Part shown: in pieces, positions 16,243-25,607 of the stretch
Layout: each line of letters starts with the position of its first letter
Position numbering within the stretch: position 1 is the first letter of the stretch
From: an uncultured Alphaproteobacteria bacterium
Lineage (GTDB): Bacteria > Pseudomonadota > Alphaproteobacteria > HIMB59 > GCA-002718135
Assembly (NCBI GenBank): GCA_902615845.1
Contig: CACMQS010000002.1
Location: 1 to 64,000, forward strand
DNA: 64,000 nt
Direction of reading: 5' to 3'
Translations under genes and position numbers: made by a program
The notes under the pieces: generated by a model
What the model was told of the DNA's origin: nothing
The model's input: only the letters and a program-made list of their open reading frames with translations
The model's database searches: none

Positions 16243-17751
16243 TTAGGCTTTTAGTAATTTTTTCTTCCAACTATCATAAGATAGCTCAACAAAAAGATTT
16301 TTATCATTACCTAATATTTTACTAATCTCATTGTAAGTATTTCCTGGGCCACAAAAATGATATTTTTCTATAATTTTAGGATATTTATCAATACTCGCCT
16401 TAAAAGCTGAACTGCTCATCCAATAAAAGTACTTTTTCTTATCTATATCTATTTCAAAATCAATAGACTCCAATTGATACGTTTCAATTTTATTTTTTAT
16501 CGAACTTTCAGGAGATTGAGAATGAGTTAATTTAACCCAAGGATTATTTGTAAGTGAATTAATATCTTTTTCAAAATCCTCACCAAGACCATCTGAAGTT
16601 CCATTAACCCAAATACCTCTTTCAGCTAAATTTTTCCATGTTCTTAAACCACTAGTCCAAATAACATTATTTGATTGGATTTTTGACTTATCTGGGATTG
16701 AGCTAATTCGTGAAACATAAATACATTTATTTTGTAAATTATTTATATAATTGACATTTTCATTTAATTGTTTTCTAGAAAATATTTTATAATTTTTTAA
16801 ATTTTCAGGATAAATTTCATCTTTTGTATTACTAGAAAAACTTATATCTTTTGGATCAATAAAATCCCAGCTCTCAAAATGATTGCCATTTTCATCTTCA
16901 CCTCTTTTAGATACAACTAATCCTAATTTATGTGAGATATAAGATACTCCTATTTTTTGGTGACATCCTCCTCCATAATTTTTTAAAATATTTCTTTCTT
17001 GAATAACATTCGAATAATCTTTGTAAAAATTAATATCATTTAAAATTTCGTTTAGTTTATTATCTTTGATTCTTGTTTCAATCGCTAGAGCTCCTTGTCC
17101 AGGAGAACAAGGGTTTATTGACAATGGTAAAACAGACCATAGACATTCGTCAATATATTTTTTTAGTGTTTTTTTTAATTCATTAAATTCAGTATAATTA
17201 TTTGATAGTAATCTATCAATTGCTGCCTTAGCAACAATGAAACCATCACTATTAGGATCTTCCAAAAATTTTTTAAATCTAGTGGGTATGTTACCTCTTA
17301 TATTTTCAAAGCAAACTTCATCAAACTTATATGGAAGATAATTTTCAATAAAATTTTCTAAATTATATTGTCTTCGAGGTGATGAGCAAAGAATAGTAAT
17401 TTTCTTACTATCTAATGTTATTTTTTTTTTTAAGAATAATATATCTCGTTTATCAGCGCGTTTTAATGTAGCAGCAATTTTAGTTTTCTCACCAACTTCA
17501 ATTGGAAGATCCTTCCAAGAATGAACAATTAAATCACATTTGTTATTTATTAATTCATCTCTTAAATCATTAGTAAAAACACCTTCTGTTGGCATTTCAG
17601 AAAGAGGAGTTTTTAGATCTTTATCTCCTGAAGTACTTCTTGTTAAAAATTCTATTTCTACAAAAGGATGTTTTGATTGTAAATAGTCAGAAAATTCACG
17701 TGCTTGAATTATTGCCAAGTCACTTTTTCTAGATAAAATTCTAATTTTCAT
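16243..17751 (-). CDS. hemC: Porphobilinogen deaminase with C-terminal uroporphyrinogen III synthase-like domain (HemC-HemD fusion)
   Basis: 502 residues, about 190 longer than a normal HemC. Residues 1-310 are porphobilinogen deaminase: catalytic Asp81 in HSWKDLP, substrate-binding arginines in SSPRRQYNL and IRGNIPTRF, and the dipyrromethane-attachment Cys263 in NYGGGCHQKIG. The remainder, about 320-502, alternates beta strands and helices. It shows HemD-like features (VIWTSGLRTW, FYWMSSSAFKAS, HFCGPGNTYNEISKILG) that match the strand-Ser-Ser and Gly-Pro-Thr elements of uroporphyrinogen III synthase. HemD diverges fast, so the second assignment is an inference helped by the absence of a separate hemD here. 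First gene of the haem operon. Confidence 0.88.
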   Translation of the reverse strand: MKIRILSRKSDLAIIQAREFSDYLQSKHPFVEIEFLTRSTSGDKDLKTPLSEMPTEGVFTNDLRDELINNKCDLIVHSWKDLPIEVGEKTKIAATLKRADKRDILFLKKKITLDSKKITILCSSPRRQYNLENFIENYLPYKFDEVCFENIRGNIPTRFKKFLEDPNSDGFIVAKAAIDRLLSNNYTEFNELKKTLKKYIDECLWSVLPLSINPCSPGQGALAIETRIKDNKLNEILNDINFYKDYSNVIQERNILKNYGGGCHQKIGVSYISHKLGLVVSKRGEDENGNHFESWDFIDPKDISFSSNTKDEIYPENLKNYKIFSRKQLNENVNYINNLQNKCIYVSRISSIPDKSKIQSNNVIWTSGLRTWKNLAERGIWVNGTSDGLGEDFEKDINSLTNNPWVKLTHSQSPESSIKNKIETYQLESIDFEIDIDKKKYFYWMSSSAFKASIDKYPKIIEKYHFCGPGNTYNEISKILGNDKNLFVELSYDSWKKKLLKA

Positions 17752-17793
17752 TACTTATATTTCTATAAATAACACTATATTGTAAAATTGGTA

Positions 17794-18357
17794 ATGGTTG
17801 AATTTAAAGGTACAAAATCTTCGTGGGGCTTGGTTGCAAAACTTTTTCATTGGTCATTGGCACTTCTTCTTTTTTGGCAAGTTACAACAGGGATTAGCCT
17901 TCATAATATGGAATTTTCTCCTCTTAAAATGGGTTTTATTATTACTCATAAATTTTTTGGCACCTTAGTCTTTAGTTTAGTTGTGCTTAGATTAATGTGG
18001 AAATACATATTTAATACTCATCCTAAATATGAAAATATTCCTTTATTTCATAAATTGGTTTCAAATTTAGTCCATTTTGTACTTTATGGTTTAGTTATTC
18101 TTATTCCTATTCAAGGTACCTTTATGACATGGCTTGGAGGAGAAGATATTCATCTCTTGGGATTAATTAAAATACCACCTTTAATCGAAGAGAATTTTTT
18201 TTTATACCCTCAAGCTCTAGCTATACACTACTACTCAGCACTTATGTTAACAGCTCTTTTTTCACTTCATATTGCAGCGGCGTTGTATCATCGATTTATA
18301 ATTAAAGATAAATATGGTGTGTGGAGAAGAATGTCTTTTAGTAGAAATAAGGTGTGA
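17794..18357 (+). CDS. Cytochrome b561 family protein
   Basis: 187 residues and four membrane helices. Bis-haem ligands are expected at the His in AKLFHWSLALLLFWQ, the His in GFIITHKFFGTLVF, and the paired His in LAIHYYSALMLTALFSLHIAAALYH. This is the bacterial CybB type, an inner-membrane quinol-linked electron carrier. The start ATG 17794 is preferred over a TTG at 17788. It diverges from the haem operon and leads into hemA, a setting that fits a haem protein, though it may serve simply as a neighbour. Confidence 0.88.
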   Translation: MVEFKGTKSSWGLVAKLFHWSLALLLFWQVTTGISLHNMEFSPLKMGFIITHKFFGTLVFSLVVLRLMWKYIFNTHPKYENIPLFHKLVSNLVHFVLYGLVILIPIQGTFMTWLGGEDIHLLGLIKIPPLIEENFFLYPQALAIHYYSALMLTALFSLHIAAALYHRFIIKDKYGVWRRMSFSRNKV

Positions 18358-18412
18358 CAATTCATTCAATTAAACACTTACAATTAAAGATTGGGTAAGA
18401 TATCTAATATTT

Positions 18413-19648
18413 ATGCAATACAATAATTTCTTTAAATCTGAATTAAAAAACTTAAAAGATCAAGGTCTTTATAGGGACTTTAGAAACATAGACAGACCTA
18501 TAAAAAGTTTTCCAAATGCAGATGAGAGTTTCAAAAATAAAGAAAGAGAAGTAGAGGTTTGGTGTTCTAATGACTATCTGAACATGAGTCAGCACCCAGA
18601 AGTCGTAAATGAAATCGTAAAAACACTACTTGAATATGGATCTGGTTCAGGTGGAACAAGAAATATTTCTGGTACATCAACCTATCATACTGAACTTGAA
18701 AAAAAACTGGCAAATGTTCATAATAAAGAGGCGGCATTAGTTTTTGCTTCTGCTTATACAGCAAACCAATCTACTTTATGGACTTTAGGAAAAAAAATTA
18801 AAGATATTGAAATATTTTCTGATGAATTAAATCACGCATCTTTAATACAAGGTATTAAGAATAGTGGAGCTAAGTGTCATATATTTAAACACAATGACAT
18901 TGATCATTTAGAACAGTTACTAAAAGAGTCAAATGCAGATAATCCTAAGTTAATTGTTTTTGAAAGTTTATACTCTATGGAAGGTATAAGATCGCCTATA
19001 GTTAAAATTGTAGAGTTAGCAAAAAAATATAACTGTATGACATATCTGGATGAAGTTCACTCAGTTGGACTTTACGGTGAAGAAGGTAAAGGTATTGCAG
19101 TAGAAATGGGAGTTGAAGATAAAATAGATATTATTAATGGAACTTTAGCAAAAGCATATGGTCAAATGGGAGGTTATATTGCAGCTAGTTCAGAAATAAT
19201 TGATTACATTAGAAGTTTCGCTCCAGGTTTTATTTTTACAACTTCAATCTGTCCATCAATTGCTGCAGGAGCAGCTAAAGCAATAGATATTGTTTCTCTG
19301 GCAGAACAACTAAGAATAAGAATAAAAGAAAATGCAGCTTTAATAAGAGAAAATTTAGATTCCTTAGCAATTCCTTATTTGGATACAAATTCTCATATTG
19401 TAGCAGTATTAATTAATGATCCTTTTTTATGCAAAAAAGTGTCTAAAGATTTAATTGATGATCATGGTATTTATGCACAACCAATTTTTTACCCGACCGT
19501 ACCAAAAGGTTTAGAAAGACTAAGAATAACTGTTACCCCAAAACATAGAAAAGAGCATATCGAAAAAATGATTAAGGCTCTTGATAAAGTTTGGTCTAAA
19601 AATAATTTACCAAGAAAAAAAATTAATAAAGTTACAGCAAATATTTAA
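18413..19648 (+). CDS. hemA: 5-aminolevulinate synthase
   Basis: 411 residues. It condenses glycine and succinyl-CoA to 5-aminolevulinate, the first step of the C4 haem route found in alphaproteobacteria. It is a fold-type I PLP enzyme: [11 protein letters not shown] at the start, His141 in ELNHAS, Asp213 and His216 in [12 protein letters not shown], and the PLP Lys247 in [15 protein letters not shown]. Related alpha-oxoamine synthases (KBL, BioF) lack the ALAS-type DFRNIDR N-terminus. With the minus-strand operon it gives most of the haem pathway; only hemB is not in the window. Confidence 0.95.
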   Translation: MQYNNFFKSELKNLKDQGLYRDFRNIDRPIKSFPNADESFKNKEREVEVWCSNDYLNMSQHPEVVNEIVKTLLEYGSGSGGTRNISGTSTYHTELEKKLANVHNKEAALVFASAYTANQSTLWTLGKKIKDIEIFSDELNHASLIQGIKNSGAKCHIFKHNDIDHLEQLLKESNADNPKLIVFESLYSMEGIRSPIVKIVELAKKYNCMTYLDEVHSVGLYGEEGKGIAVEMGVEDKIDIINGTLAKAYGQMGGYIAASSEIIDYIRSFAPGFIFTTSICPSIAAGAAKAIDIVSLAEQLRIRIKENAALIRENLDSLAIPYLDTNSHIVAVLINDPFLCKKVSKDLIDDHGIYAQPIFYPTVPKGLERLRITVTPKHRKEHIEKMIKALDKVWSKNNLPRKKINKVTANI

Positions 19649-20547
19649 GTTTTAATATTGATATCAATCTGCCTAGCAGCAAAACCATAATAAACTACAG
19701 CTAAAGTTATTATGAAACCTCCAATTATTACAGTTGTACTTGGTACTTCATTAATTCCAAAAATAGGGAGCCAAACCCACAGAACTCCTCCAACAACTTC
19801 CATTAAAGATAAAAGTGCTAGCTCAGCTGAGGGTAAGTATTTTGCTCCAAGACTGTAAAGTATTAAGCCGGCTGCAACAATTATTCCATGAAGTATACTC
19901 AAATAACTATTTATTTCAGGCATCAGAATAAAAGGTTCAAAAGAGAAGCCTAAAATAAAGAACGCAAAAATTGTACAAAATATTCCCGCTAAAACAACTG
20001 TTGTGAATTTTGGTGTTTCAGGTTTCCATCTTATTGTTACCGTGTATAATGCAAAACCAGTTGCAGAAATAAATCCTATTATTGCACCTAAAGCAGTTCC
20101 AGAAATACTGTCATTTATAATCATTACGCACACACCTATAAATGCTACAACCATTGCAATTAATGTTGATCTTTTTAGTATTTCGCCAAGAACAAAATAA
20201 CCAACAATGGCTGCAATAAAAGGCATGGCTGCTAACATAAATAATGTTACGGCAGCCGTAGTCATAGTAATAGAAAAAATGAACCCAGTAAAAGCTGTTG
20301 CTAGAAATAAACCTCCAAGTATAGATGGTATTCTTATTTTGAGAAAATTTTTATAAAAAGCAAATCCTTCCCGAAAAAATAAATATATAAGCAGTATAAT
20401 TGAAATAGTTAAGCCTCTATAAAATAAATATTGAAAAACATATTGATGACCATCAACCATATATCTAACAGTCAACGCCCCAAAACTCCAAAAAATTCCA
20501 GCAAGAAAAACCACAGTAAATGCATATAGATAAGAATTTTGACTCAT
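19645..20547 (-). CDS. EamA/DMT family permease
   Basis: 300 residues with ten membrane helices arranged as two EamA repeats (about 10-140 and 150-290). The end of the first repeat has the typical [27 protein letters not shown] permeases export or import small metabolites by secondary transport; substrate cannot be inferred. It overlaps the hemA stop by 4 bases on the opposite strand. N-terminus [17 protein letters not shown] is a normal cytoplasmic start. Confidence 0.9.
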   Translation of the reverse strand: MSQNSYLYAFTVVFLAGIFWSFGALTVRYMVDGHQYVFQYLFYRGLTISIILLIYLFFREGFAFYKNFLKIRIPSILGGLFLATAFTGFIFSITMTTAAVTLFMLAAMPFIAAIVGYFVLGEILKRSTLIAMVVAFIGVCVMIINDSISGTALGAIIGFISATGFALYTVTIRWKPETPKFTTVVLAGIFCTIFAFFILGFSFEPFILMPEINSYLSILHGIIVAAGLILYSLGAKYLPSAELALLSLMEVVGGVLWVWLPIFGINEVPSTTVIIGGFIITLAVVYYGFAARQIDINIKT

Positions 20548-20593
20548 TGTTTAAAGGTCAAATCATTAAATTTGATAAAAGTAAATTAATATT

Positions 20594-20731
20594 TTAATTA
20601 TTTATTTGAATACCAGTTTCTTTACTTCCTGAGATTTTAAAATTAACTTTATTATCATCATTTTTTTGTATTTCAGATACGTCTGACATTTTGCAACTGG
20701 CAATAAAAAGAAATAAAATAATTATTGGCAA
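20594..20731 (-). CDS. Possible small lipoprotein
   Basis: A 45-codon frame starts at TTG 20729-20731 and overlaps the end of the pentapeptide-repeat gene by 10 bases. The product opens with a hydrophobic run ending in a lipobox-like Ile-Ala-Ser-Cys (LFLFIASC), followed by a short polar tail rich in Lys, Asp and Asn. That is the layout of a tiny lipoprotein. No ATG start exists in frame before the lipobox and the Shine-Dalgarno sequence is weak, so it may also be remnant sequence. Function unknown. Confidence 0.35.
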   Translation of the reverse strand: MPIIILFLFIASCKMSDVSEIQKNDDNKVNFKISGSKETGIQINN

Positions 20732-21225
20732 CTGCCTATAGAACCAAGAGCACATTTTTTACCATCTATCCATATAGCATTTGACAAATTTGCTTCATCA
20801 AACATTGCACCTGAAATATTGGCACCAAGTAGATTTGCCTCATATAGATTTGCACCTTTAAAAGTCGCTCCAAAGAGATTAGATCCCTCAAAGTTTACTT
20901 TTGCAAGGTTTGCATTATCAAAGTTAGCATTATTACAATTAGCTCCCTGTAAATTTGAAGCATATAAATTTGAATTACTAAAATTTGAGAAGATAAAATT
21001 ACCAATAGATAAATTTGAATTATTAAGTTGAGATTTTTCAAAATTAGATAAAGATAAATTAACTCCTGACATTTGAGAATTTGCCAAACCAGTACCAGAA
21101 AGATCGAGATTTTCTACAAAATTACAATTGGTCCAATCCACCTCATTTGCTGGTTGATCACTGCATGCAGCAAATACAGAATATGAGCTAAAGAAACTTA
21201 AGACAAATAAAATTAAAAATCTCAT
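20722..21225 (-). CDS. Exported pentapeptide-repeat protein
   Basis: 167 residues. A signal peptide (1-19, ending FAA before Cys20) precedes a run of A(D/N)LXX-type repeats from about residue 35 to 150, such as NLQGANCNNANF and NLYEANLLGANISGA. This should fold as a right-handed quadrilateral beta helix. It ends with WIDGKKCALGSIGSCQ, a tail common in exported marine pentapeptide proteins; the cysteines may pair. Periplasmic location is expected. No function is known. No close operon partner except the possible tiny lipoprotein frame overlapping its end. Confidence 0.85.
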   Translation of the reverse strand: MRFLILFVLSFFSSYSVFAACSDQPANEVDWTNCNFVENLDLSGTGLANSQMSGVNLSLSNFEKSQLNNSNLSIGNFIFSNFSNSNLYASNLQGANCNNANFDNANLAKVNFEGSNLFGATFKGANLYEANLLGANISGAMFDEANLSNAIWIDGKKCALGSIGSCQ

Positions 21226-21266
21226 ATTTAATTTTTATGATCAGTATATGTTAAATTTAAGGCAAA

Positions 21267-23033
21267 TTAGCGTGAAGTGAGTTTTAATTCAATCCTTCTA
21301 TTCTGTTGTAGATCACTCTCAGTTTCTCCATTACTGATAGGATAAAACTCTCCATATCCTGCAGATGCTAATCTATTTGGTGGAAAACCAAGATCAAGAA
21401 GAAGTTTTAAAACTGTATTAGCTCTAGCTGAAGATAATTCCCAGTTAGAAGGATATCTAATTGTTTGTATGGGTTTTTTATCAGTGTGTCCTTCTACCAT
21501 TATAATCCAGTCAATATCTGAAGGAATATCATTAGTAGTCTCTTTTAAAGTAAGGCCAATTTCACTTAACTTTTCTTTGCCAGATAGTTGTAAATCTGCT
21601 GAAGCAGAATCAAATAATAGCTCTGATTCAAAAATAAATCTATCTCCTACAATTTTAATATCTTTTCTATCACCTAAAATAGATTGTAATTTTCCAAAAA
21701 ACTCAGATCTATATTTTTGGAGCTCAAATACTTTCGATGTAAGGGCTTTGTTTAACTTTTCACCTAGCACCTCTATTTCTAAATCTTTAATCAAAGCCTG
21801 GCTTTCACTAGCTTCTAAAGCATCATTAAGTAAAGCTATTTCTTTTTGCAATTTATCAATTTGATTAGAAAGAATTTCTACCTGTTCCAATGTTTTTGAA
21901 GCTTGTATTTCCATATTTTTAATATCTTCAAGTGATGTTTCTTTTTGTGTTTGATTTTCTTGTTCTAATGAAACAATTTGACTTTGAAGTAACTCAAGTT
22001 TTTCTAGTTGTTGTTTTTGTTTATCTTCTGACAAAGAAAGAACATTATTTAGTTCAGATATTTTTCCTCTCAAATTAAAAATTGTGCTATCTTTCTGAAT
22101 TAAATCTTTATTTAATCTTGCTAATTCTTCATTTTTAAACCTAATTGCATCAAGTTGTTCATTAAGTGATGCATCTTTTAAACCTAGACTATCATTAATC
22201 TCTAAAAGATCATTCATAAGTTCTTGATATTGAGATATTTGACTTTGTAGTTCTTCATCTCTCAATGATAGTTCAATGTTAGTCTTTTCTAATTCATCAT
22301 TTAAACTTAGAAGCTTTTCATTTTTATTTTTAATTGCAAGTAATTGTTCTTCAATTCCTCCCTCCTCTAAACCCAGACTTTCGTTAATGGCCATTAAATT
22401 TTCATTCTTCTCATTTAATTCTGCTATTGTAGATTTGAGAGATTTTTCACTTTCAAGTAGTTTAAAATTAGCATTATCTAATTCTTGATTAAGTATTTTG
22501 AGTTGATCAATTCTTGTTGCAAGTGCTTTATTAATTCGTTCTCCTAGCCCCTCGGTTTCAAGTAAAGTAATTTCTTGTCCTTCATAAGTTTCTAATGCAT
22601 TTGCAACTATTCTCAATTCTTTTAAAAGACTACTAATTTGCTCGGATAAAGCTATTATATTTTGTTCCTGAACAAATATTTCTGATCGTTTTTTTGCAAC
22701 ATCGGTTTGTAATTGCTCACTTAATAATTGCTCACTTTGTAAATTTAATTCTGTATCTTCAAGTTTTTTCTCAGTTTCAGAAAGAGTTGAAAGAGCTTCT
22801 TCTTTATCTTTAGTTTCAATAACAAGTATTTTAGATAATTCATTTATTTGTGTTCTTAAATCTTGAAGCGCCTTATCTCGACCAGATATAGCATCACTCA
22901 GATATATTTGTGAAACAGTAAAAACCATTAGCACAAATATGATTACTATTAAAAGAGTAGCTAGAACATCGACAAAACCGGGCCAAATATTTGTTGTATC
23001 AGCAAGTCTATTTCTTAAAGACCTAGTAGACAT
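21267..23033 (-). CDS. OmpA/MotB-like peptidoglycan-binding protein with long coiled coil
   Basis: 588 residues. A short cytoplasmic N-terminus (WPGFVDVLATLL) runs into one membrane helix (about 20-48) of the MotB/ExbD type, with Asp22 positioned like the proton-carrying Asp of stator units. Then comes a periplasmic heptad-rich coiled coil of roughly 380 residues (about 50-430). An OmpA-type peptidoglycan-binding domain follows (about 455-588: IMVEGHTDKKPIQ, SSARANTVLKLLLDLG, NRRIELKL). It starts 2 bases after its MotA/ExbB-like partner. The pair is a non-flagellar stator-like complex found in many alphaproteobacteria; role unproven. Confidence 0.85.
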   Translation of the reverse strand: MSTRSLRNRLADTTNIWPGFVDVLATLLIVIIFVLMVFTVSQIYLSDAISGRDKALQDLRTQINELSKILVIETKDKEEALSTLSETEKKLEDTELNLQSEQLLSEQLQTDVAKKRSEIFVQEQNIIALSEQISSLLKELRIVANALETYEGQEITLLETEGLGERINKALATRIDQLKILNQELDNANFKLLESEKSLKSTIAELNEKNENLMAINESLGLEEGGIEEQLLAIKNKNEKLLSLNDELEKTNIELSLRDEELQSQISQYQELMNDLLEINDSLGLKDASLNEQLDAIRFKNEELARLNKDLIQKDSTIFNLRGKISELNNVLSLSEDKQKQQLEKLELLQSQIVSLEQENQTQKETSLEDIKNMEIQASKTLEQVEILSNQIDKLQKEIALLNDALEASESQALIKDLEIEVLGEKLNKALTSKVFELQKYRSEFFGKLQSILGDRKDIKIVGDRFIFESELLFDSASADLQLSGKEKLSEIGLTLKETTNDIPSDIDWIIMVEGHTDKKPIQTIRYPSNWELSSARANTVLKLLLDLGFPPNRLASAGYGEFYPISNGETESDLQQNRRIELKLTSR

Positions 23034-23035
23034 TA

Positions 23036-24061
23036 TTATTTTTTAATTTTCTTTAGTTCTTTTTCAATTTTCTGAAAATATTCTTTAACTTTTTTTGCTT
23101 CTAATATTCCATTTTTGCTTAAAGCTTCAGTAAGGTTCATTAGTGTAGATTGTGTGTTTAATTGTGAAGATAAGAAATTTGATAATTGCTTATCAAGATT
23201 TGAAGAGTTGGAATTGATTTTGTTAAGTATTTCATTAAACTTTTCTAAATTGTTTGAAATTTTAGTTTGATTGTCAGATGATTTTTTAAACGCATTTAGG
23301 AGTTTTTCTAAGTTGTCATAGATTTTTTGAATTGCTTCACCTGTAGGCTTATCTTCTACTTTAGAAAAATCTGGAGAAGAATTGCTATTAAGGATTTTTT
23401 CAAAGTATTGACTAAATTTATTTTGAGCTTGTCCAAGATTTAAATCAAGTAATCCTAATATTAAAGAGCCAGCTAAACCTAATAAAGAACTGCTAAATGC
23501 AATACTCATTCCTTCAAGTGGAGCATTTAATCCATCTTTAAGAGAATTAAAAAAGCCTGCAACATTTGTATCATCTATACCTAGGCCGCTGATAACATTG
23601 CCAACAGATCCAATGGTTTTTAGAAGTCCCCAGAAAGTTCCAAGGAGTCCTAAAAAGACTAGCAAGCCTACCAGGTAACGAGAAGTTTCTCTTATGCTAA
23701 TCAAAGTCATATCAGAATTCTCTATCAATCTATTTATTGATGAACTTTTAAAAACAAATTTTCCGTCAAGATTTTTTAATTCAAGAGAAATATTTTTGTC
23801 TTGCCCTCTTAAATTAGAGAATGCTTCTATAGAATTTGTAATATTAAAGTTCGAGAAAGATATATATTTATAATTTAAGTTAATGAGATGAAAAAAATTA
23901 AATACAATTCCAGTTAACAGGGCTAATAAAATTATAATGTTAATAAAAATATTTGATAAAAAAGCATTTTGTAGAACTGGGTATAATAAGACAACAATAA
24001 CAAAGACAGCGACTAAGAAAATTGATGCTCTAATTATATAATTATTTAGGGATAGCGCCAT
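23036..24061 (-). CDS. MotA/TolQ/ExbB-type proton channel family protein
   Basis: 341 residues. Two membrane helices at the N-terminus (about 8-30 and 36-58), a cytoplasmic loop, then the conserved ExbB/TolQ core: YLVGLLVFLGLLGTFWGLLKTIGSV and GMSIAFSSSLLGLAGSLILGLLDL (about 128-215). The glycine-rich and Thr-containing helices line the proton path in this family. A C-terminal coiled-coil tail (about 235-341) points into the cytoplasm. Encoded directly upstream of the MotB-like partner with a 2-base gap, so both should be made in ratio. No flagellar or Ton genes are nearby. Confidence 0.85.
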   Translation of the reverse strand: MALSLNNYIIRASIFLVAVFVIVVLLYPVLQNAFLSNIFINIIILLALLTGIVFNFFHLINLNYKYISFSNFNITNSIEAFSNLRGQDKNISLELKNLDGKFVFKSSSINRLIENSDMTLISIRETSRYLVGLLVFLGLLGTFWGLLKTIGSVGNVISGLGIDDTNVAGFFNSLKDGLNAPLEGMSIAFSSSLLGLAGSLILGLLDLNLGQAQNKFSQYFEKILNSNSSPDFSKVEDKPTGEAIQKIYDNLEKLLNAFKKSSDNQTKISNNLEKFNEILNKINSNSSNLDKQLSNFLSSQLNTQSTLMNLTEALSKNGILEAKKVKEYFQKIEKELKKIKK

Positions 24062-24111
24062 AAATGAAAGATTATATTACCTGTCTTGGAAATTCAATAA
24101 ATATAAACTGT

Positions 24112-25296
24112 TTAGTTGTAGATATAATTTCTTGTGAGAGGTAAATTGTTAATATTTTTTGCAATTTGTATTTGGAAAACAACATTACCCATATTTACAA
24201 AGGAATACTTACTTGCTAATAAATAAAACTCCCACATTCTAAAAAAACGCTGATCAAACATATTTATAATTTTATCTTTATTTTCAATAACATTTTGATA
24301 CCATTTAGAAAGTGTGTGAGCGTAATGTAGTCTTAATACTTCAACATCTGTTACATTTATATTAAGTTTTTGTGTTGCGTTCATTACTTCAGATAATGAT
24401 GGAATATAACCACCAGGAAAAATGTATTTTCTTATCCAAGGACTTGTAGCAGTTGGTTTACCCCTTTGACCAATTGTATGCAAAAGAAAAACACCATTTT
24501 CTTTCAGAATATCGTTGGCTTTACTTAAATAAGTTTTAAAATATTTAACACCAACATGCTCAAACATACCAACTGATACTATGCGGTCATATTTTTCGCT
24601 CTCATTTCTATAATCTTGAAGTGCAAATGAAACTTTATCACTCAAACCTTCTTTTTGTGCTCGTTCAGATGCAGTTTTAAATTGATTTTCTGAAAGTGTA
24701 ATTCCTTTTACTTTGGCTCCAGTAGATTTAGCTATTTCAATTGCCATTCCTCCCCAACCACACCCAATATCAAGAACATCCATATTTTCTGTAATTTGAA
24801 GTTTTTTAATTATATGTTGTTTTTTATCTTTCTGCGCTTGATCCAAACTCATATTGGGATTGTGAAAATATGCGCAAGAATATTGCATATCCTGATCAAG
24901 AAATAATTTATATAAATCCTCATTTATATCGTAGTGGTGTGCTACATTTTTTTTTGAATTTACAAGCTGATTAATTTGCTGAAATGGCATAAAAATAGAA
25001 GATAAATATTCATAAAATTTATAAAACTTGTTGTTAGAAATAAAGTCATCGTAACAGTTAGTTATTAAATTAAGAAAGTCTTCTATAGTGCCTTTTTCTA
25101 CAACTAACTCTTCATTCATATATGCTTCACCTATATGGAGATTAGGGTTTAAGAATAGTTTTCTTTCTATAGATTTGTTTTTTAGTCTTATACAAACGTG
25201 AGGGTTTGAATTTCCAAATTTATATGTCTTGTCATTAGAATCTATGATTTCTAATGTTCCATCAAAATTAAGTTTTTTCAGTACACTGAATAACAT
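24112..25296 (-). CDS. cfa: Cyclopropane-fatty-acyl-phospholipid synthase
   Basis: 394 residues. It adds a methylene group from S-adenosylmethionine to double bonds of membrane lipid acyl chains. The N-terminal lipid-binding domain (1-110) is followed by the catalytic core. This has YSCAYF (Cys141), the SAM-binding DIGCGWGG at about 176-183, SVGMFEHVGVKYF and HTIGQRG with conserved His and Glu residues of the bicarbonate site. The length and order match E. coli Cfa. It modifies the cytoplasmic membrane, often under stress. It is read towards the MotA-like gene with a 50-base gap. Confidence 0.94.
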   Translation of the reverse strand: MLFSVLKKLNFDGTLEIIDSNDKTYKFGNSNPHVCIRLKNKSIERKLFLNPNLHIGEAYMNEELVVEKGTIEDFLNLITNCYDDFISNNKFYKFYEYLSSIFMPFQQINQLVNSKKNVAHHYDINEDLYKLFLDQDMQYSCAYFHNPNMSLDQAQKDKKQHIIKKLQITENMDVLDIGCGWGGMAIEIAKSTGAKVKGITLSENQFKTASERAQKEGLSDKVSFALQDYRNESEKYDRIVSVGMFEHVGVKYFKTYLSKANDILKENGVFLLHTIGQRGKPTATSPWIRKYIFPGGYIPSLSEVMNATQKLNINVTDVEVLRLHYAHTLSKWYQNVIENKDKIINMFDQRFFRMWEFYLLASKYSFVNMGNVVFQIQIAKNINNLPLTRNYIYN

Positions 25297-25382
25297 GTTT
25301 TTTTATTTTAAGAAAAACGTCTCTCATGTCAATAACTCTAAATTATTAACATTTGATGAGAAAATAATTTGTAGAGATCGAC

Positions 25383-25607
25383 TTAAGCAGCAATGCGACG
25401 ATTTTTTTGAGCTTCTTTTTCTTTTTTAAGCTCTTTTTCGTCAATATATGCAACATCACAGTGACTCTGGCAATAAGGCTTCCCAGCAACGGTATCAGCT
25501 TCACAAAAATGAAAATCTTTCTCTTGTGGATCTCCAATTGGCCATTGGCAACTTGAGAAACTGTGCATCACACTGTTTTGTTTAAAATAGTTTTTTAATA
25601 TAGACAT
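25383..25607 (-). CDS. Stand-alone GcrA C-terminal (sigma70-interacting) domain protein
   Basis: 74 residues from ATG 25607; an in-frame start at 25664 adds 19 residues with no similarity. The centre reads CQWPIGDPQEKDFHFC, then KPYCQSHCDVAYI, which is the C-terminal cysteine/histidine-rich domain of the alphaproteobacterial cell-cycle regulator GcrA. In Caulobacter this part binds sigma70. The N-terminal helix-turn-helix of GcrA is absent: only about 18 residues precede the domain, and no frame upstream encodes it. A basic, Lys/Arg-rich tail follows. Either a cut-down regulator or a partner for another DNA-binding protein. Confidence 0.8.
   Translation of the reverse strand: MSILKNYFKQNSVMHSFSSCQWPIGDPQEKDFHFCEADTVAGKPYCQSHCDVAYIDEKELKKEKEAQKNRRIAA

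Noticed and set aside
21469-21864. Long open frames antisense to the coiled-coil gene
   Set aside because: Ser/Leu/Phe-rich products are the mirror image of Glu/Lys/Leu-rich coiled-coil codons. No start context or conservation is visible.
21267-24061. Zorya-type anti-phage system (ZorA/ZorB)
   Set aside because: The MotA-like and MotB-like pair superficially fits, but the long coiled coil is in the MotB-like protein rather than the MotA-like one, and no helicase or nuclease gene (ZorC, ZorD or ZorE) is next to it. Flanking genes are housekeeping.
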